Under the pieces are notes generated by a model. The model ran no database searches. It worked only from the letters and a program-made list of their open reading frames with translations, and was not told the DNA's origin. Below are positions 1 to 8,779 of a DNA stretch of 64,000 nt, one piece after another. Position 1 is the stretch's first letter. Every line of letters starts with the position of its first letter. The position numbers were made by a program, and so were the translations under genes. The DNA is taken from positions 2,976,001 to 3,040,000 of the forward strand of contig CBDEVO010000003.1 of assembly GCA_965243615.1 (NCBI GenBank). Direction: 5' to 3'. This DNA comes from JAJEEA01 sp965243615 (GTDB lineage: Bacteria > Acidobacteriota > Vicinamibacteria > Vicinamibacterales > UBA8438).

Positions 1-465
1 CCGCGCCTGAAGGGCGTGCCGTATCTCGAGCCGGGGACGCCGATCTACGTGGAGGACCTCGACGCCTGGGAGGAGATGGCGGGGGTCACGGTCCAACCGG
101 GCGACGCCGTCTTCGTCCGTACCGGCCGGTGGGCGCGGCGCGCCGAGGTCGGCCCGTGGAACATCTCGCAGAACGCGGCGGGGCTCCACGCCTCGGCCTT
201 GCCGTGGTTCAAGTCGCGCGACGTCTCGTTCATGGGCAGCGACGCGGCCCTGGACGTCGTGCCGTCGCTGGTCGAGGACGTCCGCCTGCCGGTGCACCTG
301 CTGACGATCGTGGCGATGGGGGTCGACCTGTTCGACAACCAGGACCTGGAGGCGCTGGCCGAGACCGCGGCGTCGCTGAACCGCTGGGAGTTCCTGCTCG
401 TCGCGGGGCCGCTGGCGGTGGAGAACGGCACCGGTTCGCCGGTCAACGCGCTGGCGATATTCTGA
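1..465 (+). CDS. Cyclase family protein (kynurenine formamidase-like), C-terminal part
   Basis: The reading frame is open from the first base, so the true start lies upstream of the window; a GTG at 16 is only an internal codon. The visible 150 or so residues resemble the C-terminal half of the PF04199 cyclase / metal-dependent formamidase family, with a GDAVFVRTGRW strand and a later FMGSDAALDV strand. The N-terminal HxGTHxD metal-binding motif expected for the family would be off the window and cannot be checked. Members hydrolyse amide or lactone-like substrates; the substrate here is unknown. The stop is 25 bases before soxC, which has its own strong ribosome binding site, so the two may be cotranscribed. 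Confidence 0.7.
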   Translation, partial: PRLKGVPYLEPGTPIYVEDLDAWEEMAGVTVQPGDAVFVRTGRWARRAEVGPWNISQNAAGLHASALPWFKSRDVSFMGSDAALDVVPSLVEDVRLPVHLLTIVAMGVDLFDNQDLEALAETAASLNRWEFLLVAGPLAVENGTGSPVNALAIF

Positions 466-490
466 TTCGGACGGTTCGAGGAGGAAGACG

Positions 491-1801
491 ATGAGCGGCA
501 CACACCCGAGCCGGCGGCGGTTTCTGAAGAAGGGCGCGGTCGCGGCCGGCCTCGTCGCGGCGCCTCCGGCGTTGGAGCTGGCCGGCGGGTCGTCCGCGGC
601 GGCGCAGGTGCCGGCGGTGGCCGACAACAACGCCATCGAGAGCGTGCTCTACGGCCGGCGGTCGCGGTTCGTCACGACGACGCGCGAGATCGAGGGGCGC
701 AGCCACTACCAGATCCCGCGGATCCGGCCCAACCCGCAGCGGCCGAGCGCCAAGACCCCGCTGGCCGAGTTGACCGGCACCATCACCCCCACGTCGTTGC
801 ACTTCACGACGCAGCACTACTACGGTATTCCCGACATCAACCCGGCCGAGCACACCCTGATGGTCGAGGGGATGGTGGACCGGCCCCTCGTGTTCACGAT
901 GGACGAGCTGCACCGGCTGCCGTTCGTCTCGCGCGTGCACTTCCTGGAGTGCGTCGGCAACCGGCCCAACCCTCGCGGCGCGACGGTGACCGCGACGCAC
1001 GGCCGCATGGGGTGCAGCGAGTGGACCGGGGTGCCGCTGTCGGTGCTGCTAGGCGAGGTCGGGGTGCGCGACGGCGCGTCGTGGATCATCGCGGAGGCGG
1101 CCGACGGCGGGCGGCACACCAAGAGCGTGCCCCTCGCCAAGGCCCTCGACGACGTCCTCGTCGCCTACGGGCAGAACGGCGAGCCGGTGCGGCCCGACCA
1201 CGGCTACCCGCTGCGGCTCCTCGTGCCGGGCTTCGAGGGCATCTACAACGTCAAGTGGCTCAAGCGCATCAAGGTCGTCGACCAGCCGTACCTGTCGTTC
1301 CAGGAGCACTCGCGCTTCCTGACCCCCGACCCGAAGACGCAGCGCGACAGCTACGACTTCGGGCCGAACTCGGTCATCACCCGGCCGTCCGGCGACCAGC
1401 GCCTGGAGGCGCACGGCGCCCACGTCATCAGCGGGCTCGCGTGGTCGGGAAGCGGCAAGGTGAGCCGCGTCGAGGTGTCGACCGACGGCGGCGCCACCTA
1501 TCGGGAGGCGGAGCTCGTGGGGCCGGTGCTGTCCAAGGCCCACACCCGCTTCTGCCTGCCGTGGCGCTGGAACGGCGACGAGGCGGTGCTGCAGTCGCGC
1601 TGCCTCGACGAGCGGGGGCAGCTTCAGCCGACCGAGGCGGAGTACGCGGAGTACTGGGGCCTGACGCGGGGGCAGTTGTACGGGACGATCCAGAGCCAGC
1701 TCGGGCACTGCAACTGGATTCAGCCGTGGAGGGTGGATTCCGATGGCAAGGTCACGAACGGGCTGGAGCCCGTCGACGTGGTCGTCGACGTGCATGCGTA
1801 G
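491..1801 (+). CDS. soxC: SoxC-like sulfite/sulfane dehydrogenase, molybdopterin subunit
   Basis: 436 residues. The N-terminus carries a textbook twin-arginine signal (SRRRFLKK at residues 7-14) followed by an Ala-rich segment, so the folded protein should be exported with its cofactor. The body matches the SUOX/SoxC molybdopterin fold: HYYGIPDIN, then HFLECVGNRPNP, where Cys154 is the expected molybdenum ligand, then a C-terminal dimerisation domain (VSTDGGATYREAE). SoxC oxidises the sulfane sulfur or sulfite in periplasmic sulfur oxidation and passes electrons to SoxD. The start is fixed by AGGAGG about 7 bases before the ATG. The next gene overlaps its stop and encodes a cytochrome c, supporting a SoxCD-type complex. 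No soxXYZAB is visible, so a stand-alone sulfite dehydrogenase is equally possible. Confidence 0.85.
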   Translation: MSGTHPSRRRFLKKGAVAAGLVAAPPALELAGGSSAAAQVPAVADNNAIESVLYGRRSRFVTTTREIEGRSHYQIPRIRPNPQRPSAKTPLAELTGTITPTSLHFTTQHYYGIPDINPAEHTLMVEGMVDRPLVFTMDELHRLPFVSRVHFLECVGNRPNPRGATVTATHGRMGCSEWTGVPLSVLLGEVGVRDGASWIIAEAADGGRHTKSVPLAKALDDVLVAYGQNGEPVRPDHGYPLRLLVPGFEGIYNVKWLKRIKVVDQPYLSFQEHSRFLTPDPKTQRDSYDFGPNSVITRPSGDQRLEAHGAHVISGLAWSGSGKVSRVEVSTDGGATYREAELVGPVLSKAHTRFCLPWRWNGDEAVLQSRCLDERGQLQPTEAEYAEYWGLTRGQLYGTIQSQLGHCNWIQPWRVDSDGKVTNGLEPVDVVVDVHA

Positions 1802-2510
1802 CGGCCCGCGCCGTGGAACGGCGTCGCCGCCGGCGCGGCGCCGGCTCTCTGAAGGGTCGGTTGGAGCGGCGGCGCAGCCAGGCGGCGGCGCCGCTGCCTC
1901 CGGCCCTCCCCTCGCGGGCAGCCTGTGCGCGGCGGGCTTGAGCGTCGCGGGCCTGCTCGTCGCGGCCGGCCTGCTCGTTGCGGCCGGTCCCCTGAGCGCG
2001 GCGGGCCAGACGCAGGACGCGCCATCGCTCTCCGGCCTCGGTCGCGCCCCCACCGCGGCCGAGCTCGCCGATCGCATCGTCGGGCCCGACGGCGCGGACC
2101 TGCCCGAGGGCAGCGGCAACGCGGCCGAGGGCGCGATGGTGTTCGCGCGCCGCGGCTGCTCGAACTGCCACGGCCCGACCGGTGAAGAGGGCCCGTCCAT
2201 CTCCCTCGTCGGCGGCGACGTCACCACCCGCACCAACTACTGGCCGATCCGGCACTGGCCGTTCGCCCCGGGCGTCTGGGACTACATCCGCCGCGTCATG
2301 CCCTACGACCGGCCGGGCATCCTCACCGACGACGAGGCCTACGCGGTGACCGCGTACCTCCTCTATCGGAACGACATCATCTCAGAGGAGGCCGTCATGG
2401 ACGCGGAGACGCTGCCGCAGGTCCGGATGCCGCGCCGCGACGACTACGTGATGCCGGGCACCTGGACGCCGGAGACGCGGCGCGGGTTCCGAATCGAGCC
2501 GGATCACTGA
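1794..2510 (+). CDS. c-type cytochrome, SoxD-like partner of SoxC
   Basis: Using the ATG at 1794, which overlaps the soxC stop, the protein has 238 residues. One haem c site is visible (CSNCH at 122-126). A Met in RRVMPYDRPG is a likely distal ligand, as in SoxD cytochromes. A hydrophobic Ala/Leu/Val stretch at roughly residues 43-70 looks like a signal peptide, but about 40 low-complexity Arg/Ala/Gly residues precede it, which is unusually long. That leader resembles, weakly, the dispersed repeat seen in two ADOP permeases of this window, so the true start may lie further in. It probably accepts electrons from SoxC in the periplasm. Confidence 0.75.
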   Translation: MRSGPRRGTASPPARRRLSEGSVGAAAQPGGGAAASGPPLAGSLCAAGLSVAGLLVAAGLLVAAGPLSAAGQTQDAPSLSGLGRAPTAAELADRIVGPDGADLPEGSGNAAEGAMVFARRGCSNCHGPTGEEGPSISLVGGDVTTRTNYWPIRHWPFAPGVWDYIRRVMPYDRPGILTDDEAYAVTAYLLYRNDIISEEAVMDAETLPQVRMPRRDDYVMPGTWTPETRRGFRIEPDH

Positions 2511-2549
2511 GCCGAGCCCGCTGGCGCCGGCCGCGGATCAGGGCGCATG

Positions 2550-2592
2550 CTGCATTGAACTCTGTGCGGTGGGTGCTCAGAATTCAATGCAG
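2550..2592. repeat. Inverted repeat between convergent genes
   Basis: A 15-bp inverted repeat (2550-2564 and 2578-2592, one mismatch, 13-base loop) built on CTGCATTGAA/TTCAATGCAG. It lies between the convergent soxCD-like pair and mazF and could act as a bidirectional terminator, although no T-tract follows on either strand. Confidence 0.5.
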
Positions 2593-2630
2593 TGGAAGTC
2601 CGTCGGACATCTCCTTCGCCGATCGAGGGG

Positions 2631-2963
2631 TCAGACGGCGAGGGAGCGCGAGAGCGCGTCCGCGACGGCTTGGCCGTCTGGTTTCGACAGGGCCCCGAGC
2701 TTGCGCACCAGCAGGGCGTCGTCGAGTGTGAAGAGCTTGAGGCGGACCCGACAGGGGACGTGAAGGCCGGCCTGGCGCCAGTCGCGTATCGCGATGTCGC
2801 TCGGCCAAGCGCTCCGTGCCGAGGTGATCATTGCCAGGATCGACTGCGCGTGCGCGTGGTTGAACGCAGCCGAGGACACCACCAGCGCCGGCCTGCGCTT
2901 CGCCGCGGGCCGGTCGGTGAACGGGAACGGCACGGCGACGACGTCGAGCGGTTCACAGGTCAC
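2631..2963 (-). CDS. mazF: MazF/PemK-type endoribonuclease toxin
   Basis: 110 residues with the start of the CcdB/MazF barrel (DVVAVPFPFTDR), the RRPALVVSS strand and the later SDIAIRDWRQAGL region typical of PemK/MazF toxins. Family members cleave mRNA at short specific sequences when the antitoxin is degraded. The gene overlaps the 3' end of the upstream antitoxin gene by 11 bases, the normal antitoxin-first order. Which MazF subgroup it belongs to cannot be read from the sequence. Confidence 0.88.
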   Translation of the reverse strand: MTCEPLDVVAVPFPFTDRPAAKRRPALVVSSAAFNHAHAQSILAMITSARSAWPSDIAIRDWRQAGLHVPCRVRLKLFTLDDALLVRKLGALSKPDGQAVADALSRSLAV

Positions 2964-3177
2964 GCCAGGCGTCCTCGTCCTCGGGCGAGGCCCACTCGCT
3001 CACCGTTGCGGAAAGGCCGTGCAGGTACTCGTCCCGGCCTCTCGCGACCTTCCGCACGATCAGGTGGTCGCCCTCGATCTCGAAGGCGATCACGTCTCCC
3101 TCGAGCAGACCGGCCCCTTCTCGGATGCGCTTGGGGATGGTCGTCTGGCCGCGCGCTGTGATCCTCGCTACTTCCAT
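2953..3177 (-). CDS. mazE: MazE/AbrB-type antitoxin
   Basis: 74 residues with an N-terminal SpoVT-AbrB swapped-hairpin DNA-binding domain (ARITARGQTTIPKRIREGAGL, then DVIAFEIEGDHLIVRKV). The acidic C-terminal tail (SEWASPEDEDAWRDL) is the part that usually wraps and neutralises MazF. It overlaps mazF and is probably translationally coupled to it. It is expected to repress its own promoter, and a palindromic AT-rich stretch lies just upstream. Confidence 0.88.
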   Translation of the reverse strand: MEVARITARGQTTIPKRIREGAGLLEGDVIAFEIEGDHLIVRKVARGRDEYLHGLSATVSEWASPEDEDAWRDL

Positions 3178-3197
3178 GGCCCGACACTATCACGTTT

Positions 3198-3240
3198 TCT
3201 GAAATATCATCAAATCGTACTCCAGTATGTCTGAAATACT
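3198..3240 (-). promoter_or_regulatory. Putative mazEF promoter/operator
   Basis: AT-rich island in very GC-rich surroundings, directly upstream of mazE. It holds the imperfect palindrome AGTAT-N7-ATACT (3224-3240) and two direct copies of TCTGAAATA (3198-3206, 3230-3238). This arrangement fits autoregulation by an AbrB-fold antitoxin, but no exact -10/-35 pair is claimed. Confidence 0.5.
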
Positions 3241-3299
3241 GATTTGCCAGCCTCGTGCGAATCGAGCGTGAGCCAGTACGCGGACCGAGGCATCCCCGG

Positions 3300-3320
3300 G
3301 GCCCCGGGTCCCTCGGGGCC
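3300..3320 (-). terminator. Possible GC-rich hairpin at the end of the ABC permease gene
   Basis: A perfect 7-bp stem (GGCCCCG/CGGGGCC) with a 7-base loop begins at the stop codon of the minus-strand permease. There is no following T-tract, so it may only slow polymerase or protect the 3' end. Confidence 0.3.
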
Positions 3321-5125
3321 TAGGTCCGCATCACGCCCAGGACCTGGACGGCCGGATCGACGGCTTCCTCGTACTGGAGCGGGGAGGCGGACGCGAGGGC
3401 GCGTCGGCGCCAGCCGATGACGGTGACGAGACCGGCGATCAGCGTCGTGCAGGCGACAGTCCACCAGAGGGGTCGGCCGAGCAGCCAGAGCTCCAGTCGC
3501 GCGGTCCACGAGGCGTACGCCGTCAGCGCGAGCGCGTACAGGGGCCACAGGAGCTTCACGTTGGCCTTGCCGGGTACGTAGCTGCACGCGAACGGCACCT
3601 TGTGGAACCGGCACAGCAGCAGCTCGGTGAGCACGCCGGCCATGAGGACCCAGAAGACGGTGTGGGCGACGGCGAGGCCGGGTCCCCACAACGCGAGGTA
3701 GATCGGACACGTCACGAGGGCCACCGGGGCGACGCCGAGCATCCACAGGGCGGCCCGGGCGCCGGCCAGGTACGCGCACCGGTCGTCGATCTCGGTGATG
3801 CGGAAGACCCAGTTGGCGCGGATCTCCGTGGGCACGGCGAACATGAAGCGGAGCGCGGCGAGGACGAAGAACGAGAGAAGGAAGGGGATCGAGAGCAGGC
3901 GCACCGACGGCGCCGAGAGCGGCTCGGCCAACGCGTCCTCGTCGATGCCGGTGATCGGGCTGAGGAACGAGCCGATGACGAACGCGAGCCCGAGGCCGAC
4001 GTAGGCGGCGATGATGAGCCGGTGGCGGCGGCTGCGCACCGTGCTCGCGGCCGCGAACGCCGCGACCGCCTGCGCCACGGGGTGGCGCGCGAGACCGGCG
4101 GTGGCGAGGCGCGCCGCGGCGCGCGGCAGCGCGCCGGCGCGCCCCGACGTGTCGGGCGGTGTCTCCAGCGGGCGCTTCATCATGCGCCGAAAGCCGATCC
4201 CGTAGGCGACGGCCGCGAGGGAGAGGGCGGCCGCGAAAGCCGTGACCGCGGTTCCGGCGAGACGGCGGTAGACGTCGGGGTCGAAGCCCCAGATGACCTC
4301 GTAGAGCCCGAGGAACCAGACCGGCGGCAGCCACGTGCCGGCCCCGCTCGCCGTCAGCCCGATGAACCGGTACCGCCCCCCGGCGGCGATCAGTTGCTCG
4401 CTCGTCACGGCGGAGTCGATGCCGGCGAAGCTGTAGAGCAGGCCCGGCGCGAAGGCGAACCACTCGATCAGCATGATCACGAACAGCAGTTGCGCCAGCA
4501 TCGTCAGCCGCTGGTGGAGGCGTCGCGGGCACACCAGCGCGAGGCCCGCCTGCACCGCGACGAGGGCGAGGAACACGAGCAGGCCGGCCGACGCCGTCGC
4601 CGCGAGGTGGGCGGCGGGGTAGCGCAGGAACGTCTCGAACGGCAGGTAGCCGCCCGCGGCGAACGAGAAGACGACCATGGCCGGTGCGTTGACGGCCACC
4701 GCGAAGCCGCCGACGAAGGCGACCAGCGCCGCGAGCTTGGAGAGGGCGACGGTGCGCGCGCGGAGCGGCAGTCCGCCGAGCACCATCGCGTCGCGGCGAT
4801 CGGGGAACAGCGCGTCCCACACGAGGACCGTCACCAGGCCTACCGCGGCCATCGAGTAGCCGATGAAGTACAGCTTGTGGGGCACCGCCCGTGTCGCCAG
4901 TTGCAGGTTGCCCATCCAGGAGCCGTAGCTCCACGCGGACGCGACGGCGTAGAACGAGGGAGGCACCGTGAGCACCGCGGCCATGACGATCGCCGACTGG
5001 CGCAGGTCGACGGTCTCCGGCACGAGGTCGTTGTGGAAGAGCCGCCGCAGGAACGTGCGGAACAGCACCCGGAACTGCTCCCGCTCCTCGTCCAGGCCGG
5101 CGCGGCGGACGCGGTCGTCCCTCAC
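3320..5125 (-). CDS. ABC transporter permease, multi-spanning
   Basis: 601 residues if read from the GTG that overlaps the stop of the ATPase gene by 3 bases; the reading frame stays open far upstream but that region is antisense to other genes. The protein has about ten or more hydrophobic helices separated by short Arg-rich loops and no signal peptide, like ABC-2 type exporter permeases. No FtsX or MacB domain is apparent, so it is distinct from the ADOP permeases upstream. With the ATPase it should form an exporter; the substrate is unknown. The conserved mid-protein LARHPVAQAV region resembles permeases found beside ADOP clusters in Acidobacteriota, an inference from context. Confidence 0.8.
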   Translation of the reverse strand: MRDDRVRRAGLDEEREQFRVLFRTFLRRLFHNDLVPETVDLRQSAIVMAAVLTVPPSFYAVASAWSYGSWMGNLQLATRAVPHKLYFIGYSMAAVGLVTVLVWDALFPDRRDAMVLGGLPLRARTVALSKLAALVAFVGGFAVAVNAPAMVVFSFAAGGYLPFETFLRYPAAHLAATASAGLLVFLALVAVQAGLALVCPRRLHQRLTMLAQLLFVIMLIEWFAFAPGLLYSFAGIDSAVTSEQLIAAGGRYRFIGLTASGAGTWLPPVWFLGLYEVIWGFDPDVYRRLAGTAVTAFAAALSLAAVAYGIGFRRMMKRPLETPPDTSGRAGALPRAAARLATAGLARHPVAQAVAAFAAASTVRSRRHRLIIAAYVGLGLAFVIGSFLSPITGIDEDALAEPLSAPSVRLLSIPFLLSFFVLAALRFMFAVPTEIRANWVFRITEIDDRCAYLAGARAALWMLGVAPVALVTCPIYLALWGPGLAVAHTVFWVLMAGVLTELLLCRFHKVPFACSYVPGKANVKLLWPLYALALTAYASWTARLELWLLGRPLWWTVACTTLIAGLVTVIGWRRRALASASPLQYEEAVDPAVQVLGVMRT

Positions 5126-5886
5126 AGCTTCATCGCCTCCACCAGCTCGCCCGCGACCTCGCCGGCGTCGTCCTGCACCGCGAGCTGCGTGAACACCTGC
5201 TCGAGGGACGGCTGGTTCATCAGCTCCTCGAGGCGCTCGATGCGGTCCGAGGCCGCCACCTGCCCCTCGCGCAGGATGACCACCGACGAGCACACCTGCT
5301 CGACGATCTCGAGGACGTGCGAGCTGTAGAGGATGATCTTGCCCTCGGCCGCGAGGGCGCGGATGAGCTGCTTGAGGACGAGGGTCGCGCCGACGTCGAG
5401 GCCCGAGGAGGGCTCGTCGAGGATGATGACCTCCGGGTCGTGCAGCAGCCCCGCGGCGATGAGGATCTTCTGCCGCATGCCCTTCGAGTAGGCCGAGAGC
5501 TGCGCATACCGGTCGCCGTAGATGCCGAAGAGGCGCAGGAAGCGCTCGATCTTCTCCTCGAGCACGTCGGGGGCGATGCGGCGGAGGCGTCCCACCAGCG
5601 TGAGGTACTCGGGGCCGGTGAGGTACGAGTAGACGTCGGGCGTCTCCGGCACGTACCCGATGCGGCGCCGGTGGGCGAGGAGGTCGCGGCGGATGTCCTT
5701 GCCGTCGACGCGGATCTCGCCGCTCGTCGGATCGAGGAGCCCGGCGATCATGTTGACGGTCGTCGACTTGCCTGAGCCGTTCGGGCCGAGATAGCCGAGC
5801 ACCTCGCCGCGGCGCGCCGTGAAGCTGACGCCGCGGACCGCGACGACCGCGCCGTAGTACTTGGTGACGTTGATCACCTCGAGCAT
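5122..5886 (-). CDS. ABC transporter ATP-binding protein
   Basis: 254 residues with all expected motifs: Walker A GPNGSGKST (34-42), the Q-loop region at VPETPDVYSYLT, a diverged signature LSAYSKGMRQ (130-139), Walker B IILDEPSSGLD (154-164) and the H-loop SSHVLEIVEQ. It is closest in feel to the CcmA/ABC-2 exporter ATPases. It overlaps the permease gene downstream and sits 40 bases after ADOP 1, so it is probably the last ATPase/permease pair of the PadR-headed minus-strand run and may also serve the ADOPs, which lack their own ATPase domains. Confidence 0.9.
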   Translation of the reverse strand: MLEVINVTKYYGAVVAVRGVSFTARRGEVLGYLGPNGSGKSTTVNMIAGLLDPTSGEIRVDGKDIRRDLLAHRRRIGYVPETPDVYSYLTGPEYLTLVGRLRRIAPDVLEEKIERFLRLFGIYGDRYAQLSAYSKGMRQKILIAAGLLHDPEVIILDEPSSGLDVGATLVLKQLIRALAAEGKIILYSSHVLEIVEQVCSSVVILREGQVAASDRIERLEELMNQPSLEQVFTQLAVQDDAGEVAGELVEAMKL

Positions 5887-5928
5887 TCGGATTCTCCGGT
5901 CGGCGTCGACGACATGGTCGCGACGCGC

Positions 5929-8646
5929 TCACTCGTGACGCAGCGCGGCCACCGGGTCGAGCCGGGCCGCGCGCCGTGCGGGCCAGACGCACGCCGCCAC
6001 CGACACGCCCCCGAGGAGGACGGCGACCGCGCCCTGCGTCACCGGATCGGTCGGCGGGGTGTCGGCGAGCCAGGCCTCGAACAGCCGGCCGACGGTCAGC
6101 GCGCCCCAGAGGCCGAGGGCGAGCCCGGCGCCGAGCTGCGCGAGCCCGCGCCGCAGCACCATCCATCGGACCTGGCCGGCCTGAGCGCCCAGGGCCATTC
6201 GCACCCCGATCTCCTGCGTCCGTTGCGTGACGGCGTAGGCGGTGACGCCGTAGAGGCCGACGGCGGACAGGACCAGCGCGACCCAGGCGAACGCGCCCAG
6301 CAGCGACCCGATCATGCGCGGGATGAAGAGCGTCTGCCCGAGCACGCCGTCCAGCGTCCAGATGCGCCCGATCGGCACGTCCGGGTCGAGCCCGCGCACG
6401 ATCTGCCCGACCGCGCGGGCCGCCGCGTCCGGGCCGAGCTCGCTGCGCACCAGCAGCTCGGCGAACGGCAGCGCTTCCGCGCGATACGGCAGATAGGCGA
6501 CCGGACCGGGCGCCTGGCCCATGCTCTGCCGCACCGTCGGCGAGACGCCGACGATGTTCAGCCACGGGCCGGGCTCGCTGCCTTCGCCGGCGGGCGTCAG
6601 ACGGATCCGCCGGCCGAGGAGTCCGCGCCGTGGAACCGTGCGGAGTGCTGCAGGGTCGGTTGGGCGCCGAGCGGAACCGTCAGGCGACGGCTGGCGAGCC
6701 AGCGGATCGTCGTCGGCCAGAAGCAGGTCCGCGAAGCGTCGATTGACGATGACGCTGGCGTAGCCGGCCGTCCCGTCGCGGTCCGTGAACGATCGGCCGC
6801 GCTGGAGGCGGAGGCCGAGGGCCTCGAAGTAGTCGTTCGCGATGGCGACGACGCGCGCGGTGGGCGCCGAGTCGCCGTCGGGCGCCGGCCGTCCGTCGAT
6901 GGTCACGGTTCGCCGGGCCGCCCCGCCCGGCGCGAAAGGGATGGCGCTCGCGCGCGTCACCGACGTGATCGACGGGCTGGCCGCGACCTGCTCGTGAAGC
7001 GTGCGGAAGAAGGCAATGCGCTGCGCCGCCGTCGGGTAGCGGGCGTCCGGGAGGCCTATCTGCATGGTCGCCACGCCGGCGGTGTCGATGACCCGGTCGG
7101 CGCGGGCGAGCGTCAGCAGGCTGCGCGCCATCAGGCCGGCTCCCGCGAGCAGGACCAGGGTCAGGGCCAGCTCGGCCGTCACGAGCCATCCCATCCAGCG
7201 CCGGGCGGGCCGTCCGGCGGCGCCCGCCGGCCCCGCCGCGGTGGCGAGATCGCGCACGTTCGCCCTCGACGTGTGCAGGGCCGGCGCCAGCCCGAAGATC
7301 AGGGCGGCGGACAGGCAGGTCGCGGTGAGGAACGCCAGCACGCGGCCGTCGATGGCGAAGTCGACCCAGAAGGGCGCCATCAGCGGCTCGATGCTCAGGG
7401 TGAGCAGGCGCGCGCACAGGTTGGCGAGACCCAGGCCGAGCACCCCCGCCGCGCCCGCGATCAACGCGCACTCGGCCAGGAGCTGCCGCACGATGCGCGC
7501 GCGCGTCGCCCCCAGCGACACGCGCATGCCGACCTCGCGGGACCGGCGCGCGGCGCGCGCCAGCAACAGGTTGGCGGCATTGGCGCAGGCGATGAGCAGC
7601 ACGATGACGGCCGCGATCAGCAGCGCCGTCAGGGCGGGCCGCAGCGTCCCGTTGTAGTGCTCGTTGAACGGGTCGACCCACGGCCGGAACCCCGCGTTGG
7701 TGTCGGGGTAGGCGGCGGCGAGGCGCGCCGCGACGGCGTCGAGGTCCGACTGGGCCCGCGCGACGGTCACGCCGTCGGCGAGGCGGCCGACGGCCCGGAA
7801 GACCCGTTGGTCGCGCGGCTGCCCGGCGAGGTCGGGCGTGAGACCCAGCGGCTGCCACAGCTCCGCCCACATGGGGAACTCGAAGCCCTCGGGCATGACG
7901 CCGACGACCGTCGCCGGCGCGCCGTCGACGCGGACGACGCGGCCGAGCACCTCGGCCTCGGCGCCGTAGCGGCTGGTCCAGATGCCGTGCCCGAGCATCA
8001 CGACGGGGGCGGCGCGCGGGCGGTCGTCCTCCGGCCGGAAGTCGCGGCCGAGCAGGGGCTCGACCCCGAGCAGACGGAAGGTGTTCGCGGTGACCCGCGC
8101 GCCCGGGAACCGCTCGGTCGCCAGCCCGGGGTCGCCGACGGTCATCGCCGGCTCGCTGTAGGCGGCGACGCCGCTGAAGGTGGTCGTCTCGGCTCGCCAG
8201 TCCCGGAAATCCAGATACGACAACAGCCGCTCGCGGCCGTCAGGGTCGCGCATCGCCAGCGCCATGACGCGGTCCTGGTCGTCGATGGGCAGACCGCGGA
8301 CGAGCATGGCGTTGTACACCGTGAATCCCGTGCTCGTGAGCCCGATGCCGAGCCCGAGCGCGAGCACCGCCGCCGCCGTGAACCAGCGTTCCTTGAGCAG
8401 CAGCCGCGCCGCGAACCGCAGGTCCTGCCACGTCTCGTCGATCCACCGCGTCCCGCGCGCGTCGCGGCACATCTCCTTGACGTGGTCGAGATCGCCGAAC
8501 TCGAGGCGCGCACGCCGGCGCGCCTCCCGCGCCGAGAGGCCGGCCCGGACGTGGTGGGCGACCTGACGCTCGACGTGGTCGCGCAGCTCGGCGTCCAGCT
8601 CGTTCTCGACACGCTCGCGATTCCGCAGCCGTCGCCACCAGCTCAT
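5929..8646 (-). CDS. ADOP family FtsX/MacB-type permease, copy 1
   Basis: 905 residues. The start is set at the ATG giving MSWWRRLRNRERVENELD, the conserved N-terminus shared by all four ADOPs here. An N-terminal prefix domain with the DHVERQVAHHVRAGL motif is followed by a first transmembrane helix, a MacB periplasmic core domain, three helices with FtsX homology, a second periplasmic core and three final helices (duplicated architecture). No ATPase domain. ADOPs are an acidobacterial family of unknown transport role. One oddity is about 28 extra residues beginning LARQPSPDGSARRP that separate the normally adjacent DPL and GRRIRL motifs; they are encoded by a dispersed repeat shared with copy 4. 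Confidence 0.88.
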   Translation of the reverse strand: MSWWRRLRNRERVENELDAELRDHVERQVAHHVRAGLSAREARRRARLEFGDLDHVKEMCRDARGTRWIDETWQDLRFAARLLLKERWFTAAAVLALGLGIGLTSTGFTVYNAMLVRGLPIDDQDRVMALAMRDPDGRERLLSYLDFRDWRAETTTFSGVAAYSEPAMTVGDPGLATERFPGARVTANTFRLLGVEPLLGRDFRPEDDRPRAAPVVMLGHGIWTSRYGAEAEVLGRVVRVDGAPATVVGVMPEGFEFPMWAELWQPLGLTPDLAGQPRDQRVFRAVGRLADGVTVARAQSDLDAVAARLAAAYPDTNAGFRPWVDPFNEHYNGTLRPALTALLIAAVIVLLIACANAANLLLARAARRSREVGMRVSLGATRARIVRQLLAECALIAGAAGVLGLGLANLCARLLTLSIEPLMAPFWVDFAIDGRVLAFLTATCLSAALIFGLAPALHTSRANVRDLATAAGPAGAAGRPARRWMGWLVTAELALTLVLLAGAGLMARSLLTLARADRVIDTAGVATMQIGLPDARYPTAAQRIAFFRTLHEQVAASPSITSVTRASAIPFAPGGAARRTVTIDGRPAPDGDSAPTARVVAIANDYFEALGLRLQRGRSFTDRDGTAGYASVIVNRRFADLLLADDDPLARQPSPDGSARRPTDPAALRTVPRRGLLGRRIRLTPAGEGSEPGPWLNIVGVSPTVRQSMGQAPGPVAYLPYRAEALPFAELLVRSELGPDAAARAVGQIVRGLDPDVPIGRIWTLDGVLGQTLFIPRMIGSLLGAFAWVALVLSAVGLYGVTAYAVTQRTQEIGVRMALGAQAGQVRWMVLRRGLAQLGAGLALGLWGALTVGRLFEAWLADTPPTDPVTQGAVAVLLGGVSVAACVWPARRAARLDPVAALRHE
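6628..6698. repeat. Dispersed in-frame repeat, copy A (inside ADOP 1)
   Basis: A 71-base segment that aligns without gaps to 16427-16497 with 55 identical positions by hand count, although the two lie at non-equivalent places in their host genes. In both hosts the same frame is used and encodes LARQxSPxGSAxRP. Here it splits a motif that is contiguous in the other ADOPs, which makes insertion more likely than shared ancestry. Confidence 0.6.
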
Positions 8647-8779
8647 GACAGTCACTCCCTTCGCAACACGGTCATCGAACCGGGACGTCCAGCTCGTGCT
8701 CCACACGCTCGTGGTTCCGCAGCCGCCGCGACCAGCTCGATGACGGTCACTCCCTTCGCAGCACGGTCATCGGATCGAG
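8592..8779. repeat. 94-bp tandem duplication across the ADOP 1 / ADOP 2 junction
   Basis: Two head-to-tail copies, 8592-8685 and 8686-8779. Each contains the first codons of an ADOP gene and the last codons of the preceding one (RLDPMTVLRRE). The second copy is therefore a miniature ADOP, a start joined to an end, as left by unequal recombination in a tandem array. Confidence 0.75.

Noticed and set aside
3320..6565. Single 1081-residue protein joining the ABC permease to an upstream extension
   Set aside because: The first 480 codons lie opposite or out of frame with the ABC ATPase and ADOP 1; the GTG overlapping the ATPase stop is the natural start.
8647..8746. Possible small gene between ADOP 1 and ADOP 2
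   Set aside because: It is one unit of the 94-bp tandem duplication, containing only broken ends of ADOP genes.
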